Shown here: positions 1 through 8,806 of the stretch, in pieces | Layout of the letters: every line of letters starts with the position of its first letter | Numbering within the stretch: position 1 is the stretch's first letter | Assembly: GCF_028610625.1 (NCBI RefSeq) | Contig: NZ_JAQQWU010000009.1 | Span: 62,001-126,000 of the forward strand | Direction of reading: 5' to 3' | Length of the DNA stretch: 64,000 bases | From: Guptibacillus spartinae | Lineage (GTDB): Bacteria; Bacillota; Bacilli; Bacillales; Guptibacillaceae | Notes under the pieces: model-generated | Told to the model about the DNA's origin: nothing | The model's database searches: none | What the model saw: only the letters and a program-made list of their open reading frames with translations | Made by a program: the position numbers and the translations under genes

Positions 1-1326
1 TTCATTAAGCACTTGTTGAATATAAATTTTTTCAGCTTTCTCCATTTGTTCTTTCAAAGGGATGATTTGATTTGAGTGCTGAATGGTTAGCTGATTAGAC
101 TCTATTGAATGTCTATCTTTTTGGAATGGTGATTTATTTCGATACTGAAATGGCAAATGAGTATAATCGATGATGTCTTCGCTCATCATTAGGTTCATTG
201 CCCCTTCAATAATATGTTCTAATTCCCGTACATTCCCTGGCCAGTCGTAAGCCTGAAATGATTCAAAGACTTGAGCGTCTACGCCTTTCACGTCCATTTG
301 AAAGAGATCGTTGTATTTTGAAATAAACGATTCCACTAACAAAGAGATATCCTTTTTCCTTTCTCTAAGTGGAGGAATAAACAACGTCACAACTCCAAGT
401 CGATAATACAAATCTTTGCGCATTCGCGCATTCGCAATGGCTTCAATAGGATCTTCGTTCATTGTTGCGATGATTCTAACGTCAATGGTCTTATCCTCTG
501 TGTCCCCAATACGGCGAATGGTTTTTTCCTGTAGCACTCTCAATAATTTCGCTTGTAAATTCATACTGAGTGAATTGATTTCATCAAGTAATAACGTCCC
601 GCCTTCTGCTTGTTCAAATAAACCCGGACGTTCCATAGCTCCTGTAAAGGCACCTCGTTTTGTACCAAATAAAAGACTTTCAATTAAATTATCCGGGAGG
701 GCAGCACAGTTTTGCGAAATAAAGGGAGCGGAAGAACGGTGGCTTCCATTGTGGATGCTTTGAGCAAATACTTCTTTTCCGGTCCCGGTCTCCCCAACGA
801 TTAAAACAGACGACGATGTCCGTGTGCTCCGTTTTGTATTTTCAATCACTTCTTGAATAGCTGCACTTTTACCAATAATGCTATTAAATGTAAATCGCGT
901 GTTTCCTTTGCGATTCATGTTGTCACGAATTAACCGTTCAAGCTTTGTCACGTCGTTGGAAATCTCGACAGCGCCTTTAATCGTACCATTTTCTATGATT
1001 GGGAATGAGTTGTTAATAGTTGTGATTTCTTTCCCTTTATTATTAAAATACGTTTGCTTTACATTTGACGTTTCGATGCCTTTTTGGAGGGCCAGTACGA
1101 GCGTACTGCTTTCATTCGCTGAGAACATAAAGACATCTAATAAATATTTATCAAGAACATCCTGGCGATCCATGGCTTCAATATGCATCATTTTAGGATT
1201 ATAAATAATCGTTTTGCCTTTTTCATCAATTACATGAACCCCTACGTCGATTTTATCGATGATTTTTCTATATACCTGGTTCATGGTTTTAAGGGACTTC
1301 CAATCGTTTTCCGTATCATTATCCAA
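1..1326 (-). CDS. rocR: RocR-type sigma-54-dependent activator of arginine/ornithine catabolism (3' end cut by window)
   Basis: The gene reads leftward from a TTG at 1326 preceded by AAAGGAGGT; 442 codons are visible and the frame runs open to base 1, so the C-terminal DNA-binding helix-turn-helix lies outside. An N-terminal PAS-like sensor is followed by a sigma-54 AAA+ domain with Walker A (GETGTGKE), the sigma-54 contact loop GAFTGA and a WPGNVREL signature near the end. RocR proteins activate arginine and ornithine catabolic genes in response to ornithine or citrulline. Assignment to RocR rests on the divergent rocD with its sigma-54 promoter. It is not in the protein list because it is incomplete. 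Confidence 0.9.
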   Translation of the reverse strand, partial: MDNDTENDWKSLKTMNQVYRKIIDKIDVGVHVIDEKGKTIIYNPKMMHIEAMDRQDVLDKYLLDVFMFSANESSTLVLALQKGIETSNVKQTYFNNKGKEITTINNSFPIIENGTIKGAVEISNDVTKLERLIRDNMNRKGNTRFTFNSIIGKSAAIQEVIENTKRSTRTSSSVLIVGETGTGKEVFAQSIHNGSHRSSAPFISQNCAALPDNLIESLLFGTKRGAFTGAMERPGLFEQAEGGTLLLDEINSLSMNLQAKLLRVLQEKTIRRIGDTEDKTIDVRIIATMNEDPIEAIANARMRKDLYYRLGVVTLFIPPLRERKKDISLLVESFISKYNDLFQMDVKGVDAQVFESFQAYDWPGNVRELEHIIEGAMNLMMSEDIIDYTHLPFQYRNKSPFQKDRHSIESNQLTIQHSNQIIPLKEQMEKAEKIYIQQVLNE

Positions 1327-1389
1327 GTTACATACCTCCTTTGCTACTATCGCTATTGTATGTATGAAAGGCGGCTGAGTGCAATGTTG

Positions 1390-1440
1390 TTTTGCGTTTG
1401 CATGCAAAAAAACTCAAACGGATGCAAAAATATTTTGCGT
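1390..1440. promoter_or_regulatory. Probable RocR upstream activating sites
   Basis: Two A/T-rich dyads are centred on TTTTGC/GCAAAA arms: one at 1390-1409 (TTTTGC ... GCAAAA) and one at 1422-1440 (ATGCAAAA-ATA-TTTTGCGT). They lie 50-100 bp upstream of the rocD sigma-54 promoter and downstream of the divergent rocR start, as expected for enhancer sites serving rocD. The RocR assignment is by position and motif type. Confidence 0.65.
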
Positions 1441-1492
1441 TTTGAAATCGCGCAATCTAGGTTATTCCTGTGCTTTAACGAGTAGTGAAAGT

Positions 1493-1508
1493 TGGCATGA
1501 AACTTGCT
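1493..1508 (+). promoter_or_regulatory. Sigma-54 (SigL) -24/-12 promoter of rocD
   Basis: TGGCATGAAACTTGCT matches the TGGCAC-N5-TTGCW consensus. The invariant GG (1494-1495) and GC (1506-1507) are exactly 12 bp apart. It sits about 75 bp before the rocD start. Confidence 0.88.
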
Positions 1509-1582
1509 TATTACTTAAGGAGAGGTAGAGCGAAGGGATCTTTGCTCCCTTATGTGAGGCGAACTTTTAAAGGAGGAAGAAC

Positions 1583-2785
1583 ATGAAAACACAAACAACG
1601 AGTGAGAATGTAATCGGGAAAACTACCCAATTCGGAGCGAATAACTATAACCCGCTTCCAATTGTTATTACGGATGCAGTAGGGGTGTGGGTGAAAGACC
1701 CTGAAGGTAACCGATATATGGATATGCTGAGTGCTTATTCAGCGGTGAATCAAGGACATTGTCACCCGAAGATTATTCAAGCGTTAAAAAATCAAGCAGA
1801 CCGCATTACGCTAACTTCTAGAGCGTTTCATAACGACCAATTAGCTCCGTTTTATGAGAAGGTTGCAAAGCTAACTAATAAAGCAAAAGTTCTTCCAATG
1901 AATACTGGGGCAGAAGCAGTAGAAACCGCCATTAAAACAGTGCGACGCTGGGCTTATGATGTGAAAGGTGTTTCTGAAAATCAGGCTGAAATTATTGCAT
2001 GCGTTGGGAATTTCCATGGGCGTACAATGACCGCCGTATCCCTTTCTTCTGAGGCTGAATACCAGAGGGGATTTGGTCCGATGTTACCGGGAATTAAATT
2101 AATTCCTTATGGTGACATTGATGCGCTACGAAACGCCATTACACCAAATACGGCTGCTTTCTTATTTGAACCGATTCAAGGAGAAGCAGGAATCGTCATA
2201 CCTCCAGAAGGTTTTTTAAAGAAAGCATATGATGTTTGTAAAGAAAATAATGTGCTTTACGTGGCAGATGAAATTCAAGCGGGTCTTGGGCGCTCGGGTA
2301 AAACATTTGCGTGCGATTGGGAAAATGTTGAGCCGGATATTTACATTCTTGGAAAAGCGCTAGGCGGAGGCGTCTTCCCAATCTCCTGTATTGCGGCTAA
2401 TGAAGAAATTCTAGGTGTCTTTAATCCTGGCTCACACGGATCCACATTTGGTGGGAATCCACTAGGATGTGCCGTTTCCATTGCTGCGCTTGAAGTACTA
2501 GAAGACGAAGAGTTAGCTCAGCGATCACTCGAACTTGGAAATTATTTTCAAGAAAAATTAAAGGAAATTAGTAACCCTCTTATTAAAGAAGTACGCGGTA
2601 AAGGATTATTTATCGGAGTAGAGCTAACAGCGCCAGCAAGACCTTATTGCGAAAAGTTAAAAGAAGCGGGTCTTTTATGTAAGGAAACGCATGATACGGT
2701 GATCCGATTTGCGCCACCACTTGTGATTAAGAGGGAAGATCTTGATTGGGCAATAACTAAAATTGTAGACGTGTTGTCTATTTGA
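1583..2785 (+). CDS. rocD: Ornithine aminotransferase
   Basis: 400 aa, the usual length for bacterial ornithine-oxo-acid transaminase, a PLP fold type I class III aminotransferase that converts ornithine plus 2-oxoglutarate to glutamate semialdehyde and glutamate. The N-terminal signature [12 protein letters not shown] is typical of Roc[14 protein letters not shown] precedes the PLP lysine K258 in ILGKALGGG. The start ATG follows AAAGGAGGAAG. The gene stands alone (no rocE/rocF follows), so control is presumably through the sigma-54 promoter and RocR sites upstream. Confidence 0.95.
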   Translation: MKTQTTSENVIGKTTQFGANNYNPLPIVITDAVGVWVKDPEGNRYMDMLSAYSAVNQGHCHPKIIQALKNQADRITLTSRAFHNDQLAPFYEKVAKLTNKAKVLPMNTGAEAVETAIKTVRRWAYDVKGVSENQAEIIACVGNFHGRTMTAVSLSSEAEYQRGFGPMLPGIKLIPYGDIDALRNAITPNTAAFLFEPIQGEAGIVIPPEGFLKKAYDVCKENNVLYVADEIQAGLGRSGKTFACDWENVEPDIYILGKALGGGVFPISCIAANEEILGVFNPGSHGSTFGGNPLGCAVSIAALEVLEDEELAQRSLELGNYFQEKLKEISNPLIKEVRGKGLFIGVELTAPARPYCEKLKEAGLLCKETHDTVIRFAPPLVIKREDLDWAITKIVDVLSI

Positions 2786-2827
2786 TATAGAAAAAGTTAC
2801 CCTTACATGAAGGAAACGATAAGGACA

Positions 2828-2862
2828 GAGAAGCTAGTAACCTATTAGGTTACTAGCTTCTC
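2828..2862 (+). terminator. Stem-loop after rocD
   Basis: A perfect 15-bp inverted repeat (GAGAAGCTAGTAACC / GGTTACTAGCTTCTC) with a short loop lies between the converging rocD and PH-domain genes. There is no strong T-run on either side, so it is a weak or Rho-assisted terminator or an mRNA-end structure. Confidence 0.6.
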
Positions 2863-2888
2863 AATTTGTATTTGCAGGTGAAAAAGGT

Positions 2889-3266
2889 TTAGCCACAGAG
2901 CTCTGTGAGTATCTTTTGGATCGTGTAGATGCTATCATCCTTCTTAAACTGCTTCGAGAAGGTAGGAGCCTGTGAACTGGAGATCCAGATCTTAAGCTCT
3001 GCATCAAGATCGAAGTGTCCTGCTGTTTCAATGCTAAAATGCGAAATGCTCTTGTATAGAACAGAATGGTATTCCACTTTCTTACCTGTCATGCCTTGCT
3101 TGTCAACAAACAAAAGGCGTTTGTCTGTAAAGACGATTAAATCCCTTACAAGCTTAAATGCGGCATTCACCTCTTCTGTTTCCGAAAGAATCGTAGATAG
3201 CTCTTTCTGCACATCTTCTTTCTTCATCGTTGAAGCATTTCCCATAAAGCCACTTAAAATGCCCAT
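2889..3266 (-). CDS. Small bacterial PH-domain protein (bPH_1/YvbH type)
   Basis: 125 aa, cytosolic, no signal peptide. After a short helix (MGILSGFMGNASTMKKEDVQ) the rest fits one bacterial pleckstrin-homology barrel, with strands such as DLIVFTDKRLLFVDKQG, GKKVEYHSVLYKSISHF and DLDAELKIWISSS. This pattern is common in Bacillaceae proteins of the bPH_1 family. The biochemical role of these proteins is unknown. It starts at ATG 3266 behind AAGGAGGAG and is monocistronic. Confidence 0.8.
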   Translation of the reverse strand: MGILSGFMGNASTMKKEDVQKELSTILSETEEVNAAFKLVRDLIVFTDKRLLFVDKQGMTGKKVEYHSVLYKSISHFSIETAGHFDLDAELKIWISSSQAPTFSKQFKKDDSIYTIQKILTELCG

Positions 3267-3319
3267 TGTAACTCCTCCTTCACATTTGAATGGTGTCCTC
3301 CCTCATATTCTAGCATAGG

Positions 3320-3359
3320 TAGTGCCTGTCACCACCCGAACTGACTCGAATACTGTCGA
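3320..3359 (+). repeat. Dispersed short repeat, copy 1
   Basis: TAGTGCCTGTCACCACCCGA (3320-3339) recurs base for base at 14590-14609. After 14 unconserved bases both copies carry TGTCGA (3354-3359 here). Two copies with equal internal spacing point to a dispersed element rather than chance. Confidence 0.7.
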
Positions 3360-3480
3360 GCAATATATGGATAAAAGAAGGATTTTTTGCATACGTATCG
3401 AATGATGATCATGCTAAACTTGAGTTAACAATGAAATTAGGAAAAACAGCAATGATTCCTTACTATTAGGAGGGAAAACC

Positions 3481-4287
3481 ATGGCATTCATGAATCTTGA
3501 AGATGATGTTGAACTTTTTTATGACGATGTGGGAATGGGGAATCCGATTATCTTTATTCACGGTGTTTGGATGAGCAGCCGGTTTTTCAAAAGGCAGCTG
3601 CCTTACTTTAGGCAGAAGTATCGTGCGATATCCCTTGATTTAAGAGGTCATGGCCAATCTTCTCACGTTCAAACAGGTCACACAGTGGCAAACTATGCTC
3701 GTGATCTAAAAAAATTTATCGATAAACTTCACTTAAAAGATGTAACGCTGGTCGGATGGTCAATGGGTGCCTTTGTGATTTGGGAATACTTACAGCAATT
3801 TGGTGAGGACAACGTAAAGGGAACGGTAATTGTGGATGAACTTGCATCTGACTTCAAATGGCCAGACTTTGAAATTGGTGCCTTTGATCTTCCAGCACTT
3901 ACAGGAATGATGAGGGACATTCAATCGGATCAGAAAGGATTGCTTCAAGGATTCATTCCACTGATGTTCAAAGAGGATGTATCTGAATCTGAGCTCGAGT
4001 GGATGTTAGCTGAGACAACAAAAGTACCAGCATCTATTGCAAGTGCCATTCTTTTTGACCAATCAATTATTGACTGTCGTCCTTATTTAACTCAAATTAC
4101 GAAACCGACCTTATTATGTTTTGGAAAAGAAGAAAAGCTCATTCCGGTAGCAGCAGGGGAGCACCTAAACCGAGCAATTCCGAATTCGAAGCTGGAATTG
4201 TTTGAAGATAGCTGCCATTGTCCGTTTATCGAAGAAGCTGACAAGTTTAATCGAGTAGTAGATGAGTTTATTGGAAAATTAAATTAA
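3481..4287 (+). CDS. Alpha/beta hydrolase
   Basis: 268 aa single-domain alpha/beta hydrolase. IFIHGVWMSS supplies the oxyanion region, GWSMG the nucleophile elbow with the catalytic Ser, and DSCHCPF the C-terminal His. The likely acid is in the loop LLCFGKEEKLIPV. Start ATG follows AGGAGGGAAAACC. The sequence resembles haloperoxidase/esterase-like cytosolic hydrolases; the substrate cannot be told from sequence. It stands alone with its own terminator. Confidence 0.85.
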   Translation: MAFMNLEDDVELFYDDVGMGNPIIFIHGVWMSSRFFKRQLPYFRQKYRAISLDLRGHGQSSHVQTGHTVANYARDLKKFIDKLHLKDVTLVGWSMGAFVIWEYLQQFGEDNVKGTVIVDELASDFKWPDFEIGAFDLPALTGMMRDIQSDQKGLLQGFIPLMFKEDVSESELEWMLAETTKVPASIASAILFDQSIIDCRPYLTQITKPTLLCFGKEEKLIPVAAGEHLNRAIPNSKLELFEDSCHCPFIEEADKFNRVVDEFIGKLN

Positions 4288-4297
4288 CCTAAGAAGG

Positions 4298-4327
4298 AGA
4301 CAAGTAGCTTGTTTACTTGTCTTTTCT
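4298..4327 (+). terminator. Rho-independent terminator of the hydrolase gene
   Basis: A 9-bp stem AGACAAGTA / TACTTGTCT with a 7-nt loop, followed by TTTTCT. Confidence 0.75.
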
Positions 4328-4365
4328 AGTCATGAAAAACTTTCTCTGTTTATTATAAAAAGCTA

Positions 4366-4394
4366 TTGCTTATCCAAAAATGCTGGGCTATAAT
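4366..4394 (+). promoter_or_regulatory. Sigma-A promoter of the LacI-family gene
   Basis: TTGCTT (4366-4371), a 17-bp spacer and a perfect TATAAT (4389-4394). Confidence 0.85.
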
Positions 4395-4402
4395 AACATC
4401 AA

Positions 4403-4416
4403 CGAAAGCGCTTTCG
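4403..4416. promoter_or_regulatory. LacI-type operator (autoregulatory)
   Basis: A perfect 14-bp palindrome CGAAAGCGCTTTCG just downstream of the -10 box, overlapping the expected transcription start and leader. It is related to the three CGAAACCGGTTTCG-type sites before the sugar-transport operon and fits autorepression. Confidence 0.8.
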
Positions 4417-4433
4417 ATCCAGAGGAGACAAAG

Positions 4434-5450
4434 ATGATTACAATCTATGATTTAGCGAAAAAAACTGGATTTTCAAGTACCACCGTTTCTAAAGCACTTA
4501 ATAATTATCCTGATGTAAGCAAAAAAACACGACAAGCGATTCTTGATACAGCCGCTGAAATGGGCTATTTACCAAATGCTCATGCGCAATCTCTTTCAAC
4601 AAAGAAATCGTGGACCATAGGTGTTATGTTTTCAGAAGACAATGAGATTGGAATGAAGCATCCATTTTTCAGTGCTGTTATTGAAAGCTTTCGTAAACAT
4701 GCTGAGAAGGAAGGCTATGATCTCATTCTTGCTTCTAGGAATCTTCGTAACAGAGGTTCGAGTTACCTTGAGCACTTCATGTATCGAGGTGTAGACGGTA
4801 TTGTGGTTATCTGTTCAGATCCGAATGATCCACAGGTGCAAGAAATGATTGATGCTAGCATTCCAATTGTTGTTATTGATATGAGCAATCAGAATTGTAG
4901 TGTTGTCTTTTCTGACAACCTTTCTGGTGGTGAACTTGCGATTAACTACTTGCATTCGCTCGGCCATACGAAAATCGCCCATATTTCAGGTGAACCGACT
5001 ATCTATGCAGGCCAAGTAAGAATTCAAGGCTATTTAGACGCGATGAAGAGGTTGAACCTTCCGATTTTAGATGGCTATCTTGTAAATGGTGGCATGTTTT
5101 CCATAGAGGAAGGCTCGCAAGCCATGGAGAAACTTCTTGATTTAAAAGACCCTCCTACAGCTATCTTTATAGCAGGGGACCACATGGCTATAGGGGCAAT
5201 GGAAGCTGCTAAGAAAAGAGGATACAAAATACCAGATGATCTCTCAATCATCGGATATGATGATATTGAGATGGCGAGCTATGTAACGCCAAAATTGACA
5301 ACAATTAAACAGGATACGGATGCTATTGGCATTCGTGCAACACAGCTTCTTATGAAACAAATCATTCAAAAGAAAAAAATCATCACAGAAGAAATTATCC
5401 CAGTCGAGTTAATTGAAAGGGAGTCTTGTAAACGACTAAAGAAAAAATAA
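4434..5450 (+). CDS. LacI-family transcriptional repressor of the glucan operon
   Basis: 338 aa from ATG 4434, chosen because AGAGGAG lies just upstream and the LacI helix-turn-helix (ITIYDLAKKTGFSSTTVSKA) then begins at residue 2; an in-frame ATG at 4380 would add 18 residues overlapping the promoter and operator. The C-terminal part is a periplasmic-binding-protein-like sugar sensor (IGVMFSEDNE ... GDHMAIGAMEAAKKRGYKIPDDLSIIGYDD). Its gene is followed directly by three operator palindromes and the importer/glycosidase genes. I infer it represses that operon and is relieved by a beta-glucan oligosaccharide. Confidence 0.9.
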   Translation: MITIYDLAKKTGFSSTTVSKALNNYPDVSKKTRQAILDTAAEMGYLPNAHAQSLSTKKSWTIGVMFSEDNEIGMKHPFFSAVIESFRKHAEKEGYDLILASRNLRNRGSSYLEHFMYRGVDGIVVICSDPNDPQVQEMIDASIPIVVIDMSNQNCSVVFSDNLSGGELAINYLHSLGHTKIAHISGEPTIYAGQVRIQGYLDAMKRLNLPILDGYLVNGGMFSIEEGSQAMEKLLDLKDPPTAIFIAGDHMAIGAMEAAKKRGYKIPDDLSIIGYDDIEMASYVTPKLTTIKQDTDAIGIRATQLLMKQIIQKKKIITEEIIPVELIERESCKRLKKK

Positions 5451-5467
5451 TTTTTTTTAGTCGTATA

Positions 5468-5560
5468 CGAAACCGCTTTCGATGAAGGGGGTTTATATTT
5501 TTGGTTAAATCGAAACCGGTTTCGATTATGTTTTTTTAACCTTGTTCGAAACCGGTTTCG
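5468..5560. promoter_or_regulatory. Cluster of three LacI-type operators before the transport operon
   Basis: Palindromes are at 5468-5481 (CGAAACCGCTTTCG), 5509-5526 (ATCGAAACCGGTTTCGAT, perfect) and 5547-5560 (CGAAACCGGTTTCG, perfect). Centre-to-centre spacings are about 43 and 36 bp. They share the CGAAA-CCGG-TTTCG core with the site in the repressor's own promoter. I could not settle a -35/-10 pair inside the cluster. Confidence 0.85.
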
Positions 5561-5603
5561 CTTCAAATAACAAACTATTTAGGGAAAAGGAAGGGGCTCA
5601 TTC

Positions 5604-6917
5604 ATGAAAAAGGTTATTGGTCTTATGATGTCACTCGTCTTGTTGTTTGGTGTTTTAGCTGGTTGCTCAAACTCGGAGTCTTCAGGAGAAGCAAAAGGGG
5701 ATAAGGATGTGGATTTAAAGGTTTGGTCCTTTACGGATGAATTAAAAGAACCTATTACAAAATTCGAAGAAAAAAATGGCGTAAAAATCGAACTAACAAT
5801 TGTCCCAATTGCTGATTATCCTACTAAGCTTAAGCCTGTTCTTGAAAGCGGTGTCGGGGCGCCCGATGTATTTACAGGAGAAATCGCGTTTTTGAAGCAG
5901 TGGGTAAACGCTGGTTATTGGGAAAATCTTTCTGAGGAACCTTATAACGTAAATGAGATCGCAGATAATTATGTACCCTATGTATTCGATTTAGGTAAAG
6001 ATGAAAACGGTGATGTGAGAGCGCTCTCATGGCAAACGACACCTGGTGGGATTTACTACAAGCGCAGCATTGCGAAAGAAGTGCTTGGAACAGATGATCC
6101 TGCTGAAATCGGTGAAATGCTAACGTCGATGGACAAAGTGTTTGAAGTGTCAGAGAAAATGAAAGAAAAAGGGTACCGTATGTTCCCGGATGAAGGAGCG
6201 ATTCGCTGGTTTTCTCAAGGTGATAACCCTCAAGCGTGGGTAAATGATAAGGATGAATTAAAGCTAACCGATCAAAAAATCGAATTTCTAGATTATGCGA
6301 AAAAACTTCGTGAAGAGAGCTATACAGCGCTTGCCCCTGAATGGTCTCCATCATGGTTTGAAGCAATGGATAAGCCAATTAAGGTAAAGGAAAATGGCAA
6401 GGAAACTAAAACAGAAGTATTCTCTTATGTTCTTCCTACATGGGGTCTACATAGTGTCTTGAAAACAAATGTCGAAGACTCTGTTGGAGACTGGGCCGTA
6501 ACGAGCGGGCCAAGTCCTTATTTCTGGGGCGGTACATGGTTGGGTGTTTACAACAAATCAGAAAACAAAGAGCTTGCCTATGACTTTGTGAAAATGATGA
6601 CGCAGGATAATGAGTTCTTAACAGATTGGGCGAAAGACACAGGAGACGTGCTGTCCTATCTACCAGTAACTAAAGAAATTAAGGATGACTTTAGCGATGA
6701 ATTCCTTGGTGGACAGAACAACTATCAGTTCTTCCTTGAGCAAGCAAAGAGCATTGAACCAGGCATCGTAACAAAATACGATCAGCAGCTTGATACATTC
6801 TATGGTAATGCGGTTCAGGAGTATGTAGATGGTAAGAAATCAAAAGACGAAGCGATTGCTGAATTTTATAAGAAAGCCCAAAATGCTTACCCTGAATTAA
6901 AGGTACCAAAGAAGTAA
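5604..6917 (+). CDS. Sugar ABC transporter substrate-binding lipoprotein
   Basis: 437 aa family-1 extracellular solute-binding protein. The signal sequence has a lipobox (VLAGC, Cys21), so the mature protein is lipid-anchored outside the membrane. The body (DLKVWSFTDELKEPITKFEEKNGVKIEL... GAPDVFTGE) is typical of oligosaccharide receptors of the MalE/CUT1 type. It heads the operon with two CUT1 permeases. No ATPase gene is present, so a shared MsmX-type ATPase elsewhere probably energises the system. The glycosidases downstream suggest a beta-glucan oligosaccharide ligand such as laminari-oligosaccharide. Confidence 0.92.
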   Translation: MKKVIGLMMSLVLLFGVLAGCSNSESSGEAKGDKDVDLKVWSFTDELKEPITKFEEKNGVKIELTIVPIADYPTKLKPVLESGVGAPDVFTGEIAFLKQWVNAGYWENLSEEPYNVNEIADNYVPYVFDLGKDENGDVRALSWQTTPGGIYYKRSIAKEVLGTDDPAEIGEMLTSMDKVFEVSEKMKEKGYRMFPDEGAIRWFSQGDNPQAWVNDKDELKLTDQKIEFLDYAKKLREESYTALAPEWSPSWFEAMDKPIKVKENGKETKTEVFSYVLPTWGLHSVLKTNVEDSVGDWAVTSGPSPYFWGGTWLGVYNKSENKELAYDFVKMMTQDNEFLTDWAKDTGDVLSYLPVTKEIKDDFSDEFLGGQNNYQFFLEQAKSIEPGIVTKYDQQLDTFYGNAVQEYVDGKKSKDEAIAEFYKKAQNAYPELKVPKK

Positions 6918-6926
6918 GAAGTGTAG

Positions 6927-6950
6927 GCGGTGTAAGGATTCTTATACCGC
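6927..6950 (+). other. Intra-operon stem-loop after the binding-protein gene
   Basis: A 10-bp stem GCGGTGTAAG / CTTATACCGC (one G-T pair) with loop GATT, lacking a T-run. Stem-loops here often stabilise binding-protein mRNA or reduce read-through to the permease genes. Confidence 0.6.
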
Positions 6951-6977
6951 TTATCTTATTTTGAAAGGAGCGACGAG

Positions 6978-7877
6978 ATGAAGAATCTGAACCGCTATGG
7001 CTATGCCTTTATAGCACCGTTTTGGATCATTTTTCTAATATTTAACATCTATCCCGTAGCATTAACCTTCTACTATAGTTTTACAAATTACAGCGGTAGT
7101 GGAACGGCAGAAGTAGTAGGCTTTGCGAACTACCAACGATTAATTGCTGACTCCTATTTTGTAGAGGCATTCTTTAATACATGGAAAATCTGGGGTGTGA
7201 ACTTTGCCCTTCAAATTGTTATTGCTCTTATTCTAGCCATGATCTTTTCAGATGCGCGAGTGAAAATGAAAGGACTTTCATTCTTCCGCTCGATCTTCTA
7301 CCTTCCAAATTTAATTACGGTCAGTTCGGTAGCTCTATTATTTGGAATTCTATTAGATTGGCAGCACGGATCGTTAAATATGGTTTTAATGAATATCGGG
7401 CTTATCTCAGAGCCGATTAACTGGTTGAATCAGCCAACAACGGCTCAATTGTCAGTATCTCTTATTCTTACGTGGATGTGGTTTGGCCATTCCTTCATTG
7501 TTGTTATGGCGGGTGTATCAGGAATTTCAACTGATTTCTATGAAGCTGCTTTAATTGACGGAGCAAATCGTTGGCAAACCTTCACCAAAATCACGCTTCC
7601 GTTATTAAAACCGATTCTTCTTTACATTATGATTACCTCGTTAATTGGTGGTCTCCAGCTCTTTGATTTACCGATGCTCTTAACAGATGGTATTGGATCT
7701 CCAGATGGATCGTTAAATACGATGGTTCTCTACTTATACAACCAGGCATTTAAGTACAACAATTATGGTTACGCTGCTGCCGTTGCATACGGTCTGTTTA
7801 TTATTACAGTGATCTTCTCAGCAATTGTCTTTAAATCCATGTATGGCAACGAGCGTAAACAAGCGAGGCGGGTGTAA
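6978..7877 (+). CDS. Sugar ABC transporter permease (MalF/CUT1-like)
   Basis: 299 aa integral membrane protein with about six membrane segments and the ABC permease EAA loop (YEAALIDGANRWQTFTKITL) that docks on the ATPase. Start ATG follows GAAAGGAGCG. It lies between the lipoprotein and the second permease, with which it would form the heterodimeric channel. Confidence 0.92.
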   Translation: MKNLNRYGYAFIAPFWIIFLIFNIYPVALTFYYSFTNYSGSGTAEVVGFANYQRLIADSYFVEAFFNTWKIWGVNFALQIVIALILAMIFSDARVKMKGLSFFRSIFYLPNLITVSSVALLFGILLDWQHGSLNMVLMNIGLISEPINWLNQPTTAQLSVSLILTWMWFGHSFIVVMAGVSGISTDFYEAALIDGANRWQTFTKITLPLLKPILLYIMITSLIGGLQLFDLPMLLTDGIGSPDGSLNTMVLYLYNQAFKYNNYGYAAAVAYGLFIITVIFSAIVFKSMYGNERKQARRV

Positions 7878-7880
7878 ATC

Positions 7881-8792
7881 ATGATCGACCGAACAGAAAT
7901 CGAAAACAATGTCACGCCTGAACAACTGGCGAAAAGAACGCTGCTTCCTCAAGAAAAAAACGTGAAGAAGCGTCGCTCTATTGTGAAAGGGATCATCTAT
8001 GCGCTACTCATTTTAACTGCGGTTATTTGCTTCATTCCATTTCTTATGATGCTCGTCAATGCCACACGTTCAAATGATGCGATTCTGACTGGGTTTACGT
8101 TAATTCCTGGTACGGCACTGATGGAGAATTATCACACAATGATGGAATACGTGAACATCTGGAATGGTTTTAAAAACAGTTTAATCATTTCGGTGCTTGT
8201 TACGCTTTTAACTGGCTACTTTTCAGCTCTAACAGCATATGGTTTTGCTTTTTATAGCTTCAAAGGGAAAAATTTCTTATTCGTTTTTATGCTAGTCATG
8301 ATGATGGTACCAGGTCAGCTAGGTCTAATTGGCTTCTACGAGCTTTGTAAAAACCTTGGCATTCTGGATACGTTTATCCCACTGATTGTCCCAGCGATAG
8401 CGAGTCCATTCGTTGTTTTCTTCTTACGTCAGTACATTCAAACGACGCTTCATCCAAGTTTAATTGAAGCGGCTCGAATTGACGGAGCAAGTGAGTTACG
8501 AATCTTTCACACGGTGGCGATTCCAATTATGATGCCAGCAGTGGCGACAATGTCGATCTTTACTTTCATCGGCTCATGGAACAACTACATTATGCCGTTA
8601 GTGATTCTGTTTTCACCGGAAAAGTACACCCTACCAGTTTTGATGGGATTCCTAAAAGGTTCACAGGTCGCTCAGAATTTAGGTTCAATGTATCTCGGGA
8701 TTGCGATTTCAGTTGTTCCAATCATGATCGCATTTCTATTTTTATCTAAATACATCGTTAGTAGTATTTCAGCAGGAGCTGTTAAAGAGTAG
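7881..8792 (+). CDS. Sugar ABC transporter permease (MalG/CUT1-like)
   Basis: 303 aa with a roughly 40-residue basic cytosolic N-terminus, then about six membrane helices. The EAA loop reads IEAARIDGASELRIFHTVAIP. Only three bases separate it from the first permease, so translation is probably coupled. Together with 5604-7877 it makes a complete CUT1 importer apart from the ATPase. Confidence 0.92.
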   Translation: MIDRTEIENNVTPEQLAKRTLLPQEKNVKKRRSIVKGIIYALLILTAVICFIPFLMMLVNATRSNDAILTGFTLIPGTALMENYHTMMEYVNIWNGFKNSLIISVLVTLLTGYFSALTAYGFAFYSFKGKNFLFVFMLVMMMVPGQLGLIGFYELCKNLGILDTFIPLIVPAIASPFVVFFLRQYIQTTLHPSLIEAARIDGASELRIFHTVAIPIMMPAVATMSIFTFIGSWNNYIMPLVILFSPEKYTLPVLMGFLKGSQVAQNLGSMYLGIAISVVPIMIAFLFLSKYIVSSISAGAVKE

Positions 8793-8806
8793 AGGAGTGG
8801 AAATCT

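Noticed and set aside
5872-6378. 168-residue minus-strand open frame opposite the binding-protein gene
   Set aside because: Shadow of the solute-binding protein reading frame; no family features and no start signal.
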